6,251 bases of DNA, from assembly GCA_003023125.1 (NCBI GenBank), contig PXSY01000175.1, positions 1 through 6,251 on the forward strand, written 5' to 3'. Below the pieces are notes generated by a model. The model was not told the origin of the DNA and made no database searches. It was given only the letters and a program-made list of their open reading frames with translations. Positions 5,297-6,251 of the stretch are shown piece by piece. A program made the position numbers and the translations under genes. The stretch comes from Bacteroidetes bacterium QH_10_64_19. GTDB taxonomy: Bacteria; Bacteroidota; Rhodothermia; Rhodothermales; Salinibacteraceae. The first letter of the stretch is position 1; each line of letters begins with the position of its first letter.

Positions 5297-6169
5297 CTAA
5301 AACGTGGTCCGCTCGTCGAGGTGGGCGCGGACGCTGTCACGGTTCCGCCAGACGGGGCGCATCTGCTTCTCCGAATACATCTCCAACTGGTCCCCCCGGT
5401 ACGGGGAGCCGGGCTGGGAGGCATTGCCGTAGGGCAAGACGGCTTTTGCCCGCGGGCCGTCGTCTGTAAACTCGGTGAGCGCCACGTACGAGTCGCCCCC
5501 GACCGCCCGACGCTGTCCATCTTGGCTCTCACTGAACCACAGGACGCGAAAGAGCCCGAACAGCCCATTGCCCCCGGACGCGGGATACGACCCCTCCGGC
5601 CCCACGAGCCGATGCACGTCGCCCCAGGCCACAGTGAGGGAGTCGTGCTGGCGCTCTACGCGGCGGGCGGCTTGGGCCAGTTTCTGGACGGCATTGTCTG
5701 AGTTCGCCAGGCCATCGGGGGTGGACCGGGGCGCGTCCAGGCGATACGGCGTCTCGAACGAAGTCTCGCCCCCCACCATCGCACGCAGCCAGGTGGCAAA
5801 GAGCACACTGCCTTGGCTCTCGGCGTCGGCCGTCCGGTCCCACTGGTCAAGCACCGCGGCGGCCCGCTGCGCCCGGTCGTTGCCGGACTGCCGAGCAGCC
5901 GGAAGCAAGTCGTCGAGCAGCCGGTCCGCGGCCGCCATGCGAGTGTCATTTTTGTACGCCTGTAGCTCCTCGAAGGTGATTGAGGAGTCTCCATCCACCA
6001 TCTCGATCGAGCGCTGGGACCGAAACATTCCGGCCACCGGGTCCAGCGTCTGCGGGGCCATGTACGCGGGCACCCCCGACGGCTCCACCCGCGACGGCAG
6101 CGTAGCGGTAAACGGCGGCTCGTTTGCGTTCTGCACCCACCCGCTCGGCGGATCGACGACGCTCGACAT
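5297..6169 (-). pseudogene. C-terminal part of an S45-family (penicillin/AHL-type) acylase, 5' truncated
   Basis: 290 residues match the C-terminal part of the beta subunit of Ntn-hydrolase acylases (penicillin amidase, aculeacin/AHL acylase family), normally periplasmic enzymes of roughly 700-850 residues that remove acyl groups from amides. Seen: VVDPPSGWVQNANEPPF (4-20), whose NAN (14-16) should include the catalytic Asn, the family-typical AWGDVHRLV (181-189), GGNGLFGLFRVLWF (199-212), GGDSYVALTEF (224-234), and the ending YGNASQPGSPYRGDQ (247-261) with MRPVWRN. The signal peptide, alpha subunit, autoprocessing site and nucleophilic N-terminal Ser are all absent. The frame meets a TAG at 6185-6187, six codons before the ATG at 6169, and no other frame to the window edge gives acylase-like sequence. 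Alone, this fragment cannot be an active enzyme. It is a pseudogene, a rearranged gene or an assembly join; a start at 6169 is formal only. Confidence 0.75.
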
Positions 6170-6251
6170 CGGGCCCTCGCTCTGCTATGCGGCGATCGCC
6201 CGCGCAGCCGGCACGAACGTGACCGCCGATGACGTCGAACGACGCCTCGAT
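6170..6251. other. Unassigned sequence beyond the acylase break
   Basis: These last 82 bases do not continue the acylase in any of the three - strand frames. On the + strand the frame starting at 6165 is open to the edge and reads DIGPSLCYAAIARAAG, then NVTADDVERRLD, a plausible alanine-rich, acidic protein segment with high GC at codon third positions. No start codon in that frame lies after the break. It may be a piece of another gene joined here, but 27 codons are too few to name it, and the codon-aligned - strand frame is open as well. Confidence 0.3.

Noticed and set aside
5242..5568. N-terminal extension of the DoxX-like protein
   Set aside because: It overlaps the acylase coding sequence and its translation is Arg/Ser/Pro-rich with no membrane character; the ATG at 5241 gives a normal-length family member.

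Overview
The window fits a high-GC, salt-adapted member of the Rhodothermota/Bacteroidota, most like Salinibacter. This is an inference from three things: strongly acidic proteins (region II of RpoN is almost entirely Glu/Asp, and RuvB and the ferredoxin have acidic tails), start codons with no Shine-Dalgarno sequence, and the style of the proteins themselves. No rRNA, tRNA, CRISPR array or transposase was seen.

Layout from left to right: (1) a + strand secreted or outer-membrane beta-barrel-like protein (224-1024). (2) A convergent junction holding an inverted array of 7-bp units (1034-1131), which runs into the 3' end of rpoN. (3) rpoN, the sigma-54 gene, on the - strand (1118-2617). (4) A 285-bp divergent control region with two perfect 10-bp inverted repeats. 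(5) ruvB on the + strand (2903-3883). (6) A 444-bp gap rich in short-period repeats: octamers at 4013-4060, a GTGA/TCAC element with a hairpin at 4200-4254, and heptamers at 4281-4329. (7) A seven-iron ferredoxin, fdxA (4328-4672). (8) Two - strand genes, a small DoxX-like membrane protein (4738-5241) and, upstream of it, the C-terminal part of an S45-family acylase (5297-6169). The acylase frame is broken by a stop near the right edge. The last 80 or so bases do not look like acylase.

The genes do not form one pathway. They are mostly single housekeeping units (transcription, recombination, electron transfer) separated by repeat-bearing spacers. The main points for a second look are: RuvB lacks about 17 residues exactly where the family carries its RuvA-contacting beta-hairpin; the intergenic spaces hold several different arrays with a strict 7- or 8-bp period, two of which run into coding ends (rpoN stop, fdxA start); and the acylase has lost its 5' part at an abrupt junction.
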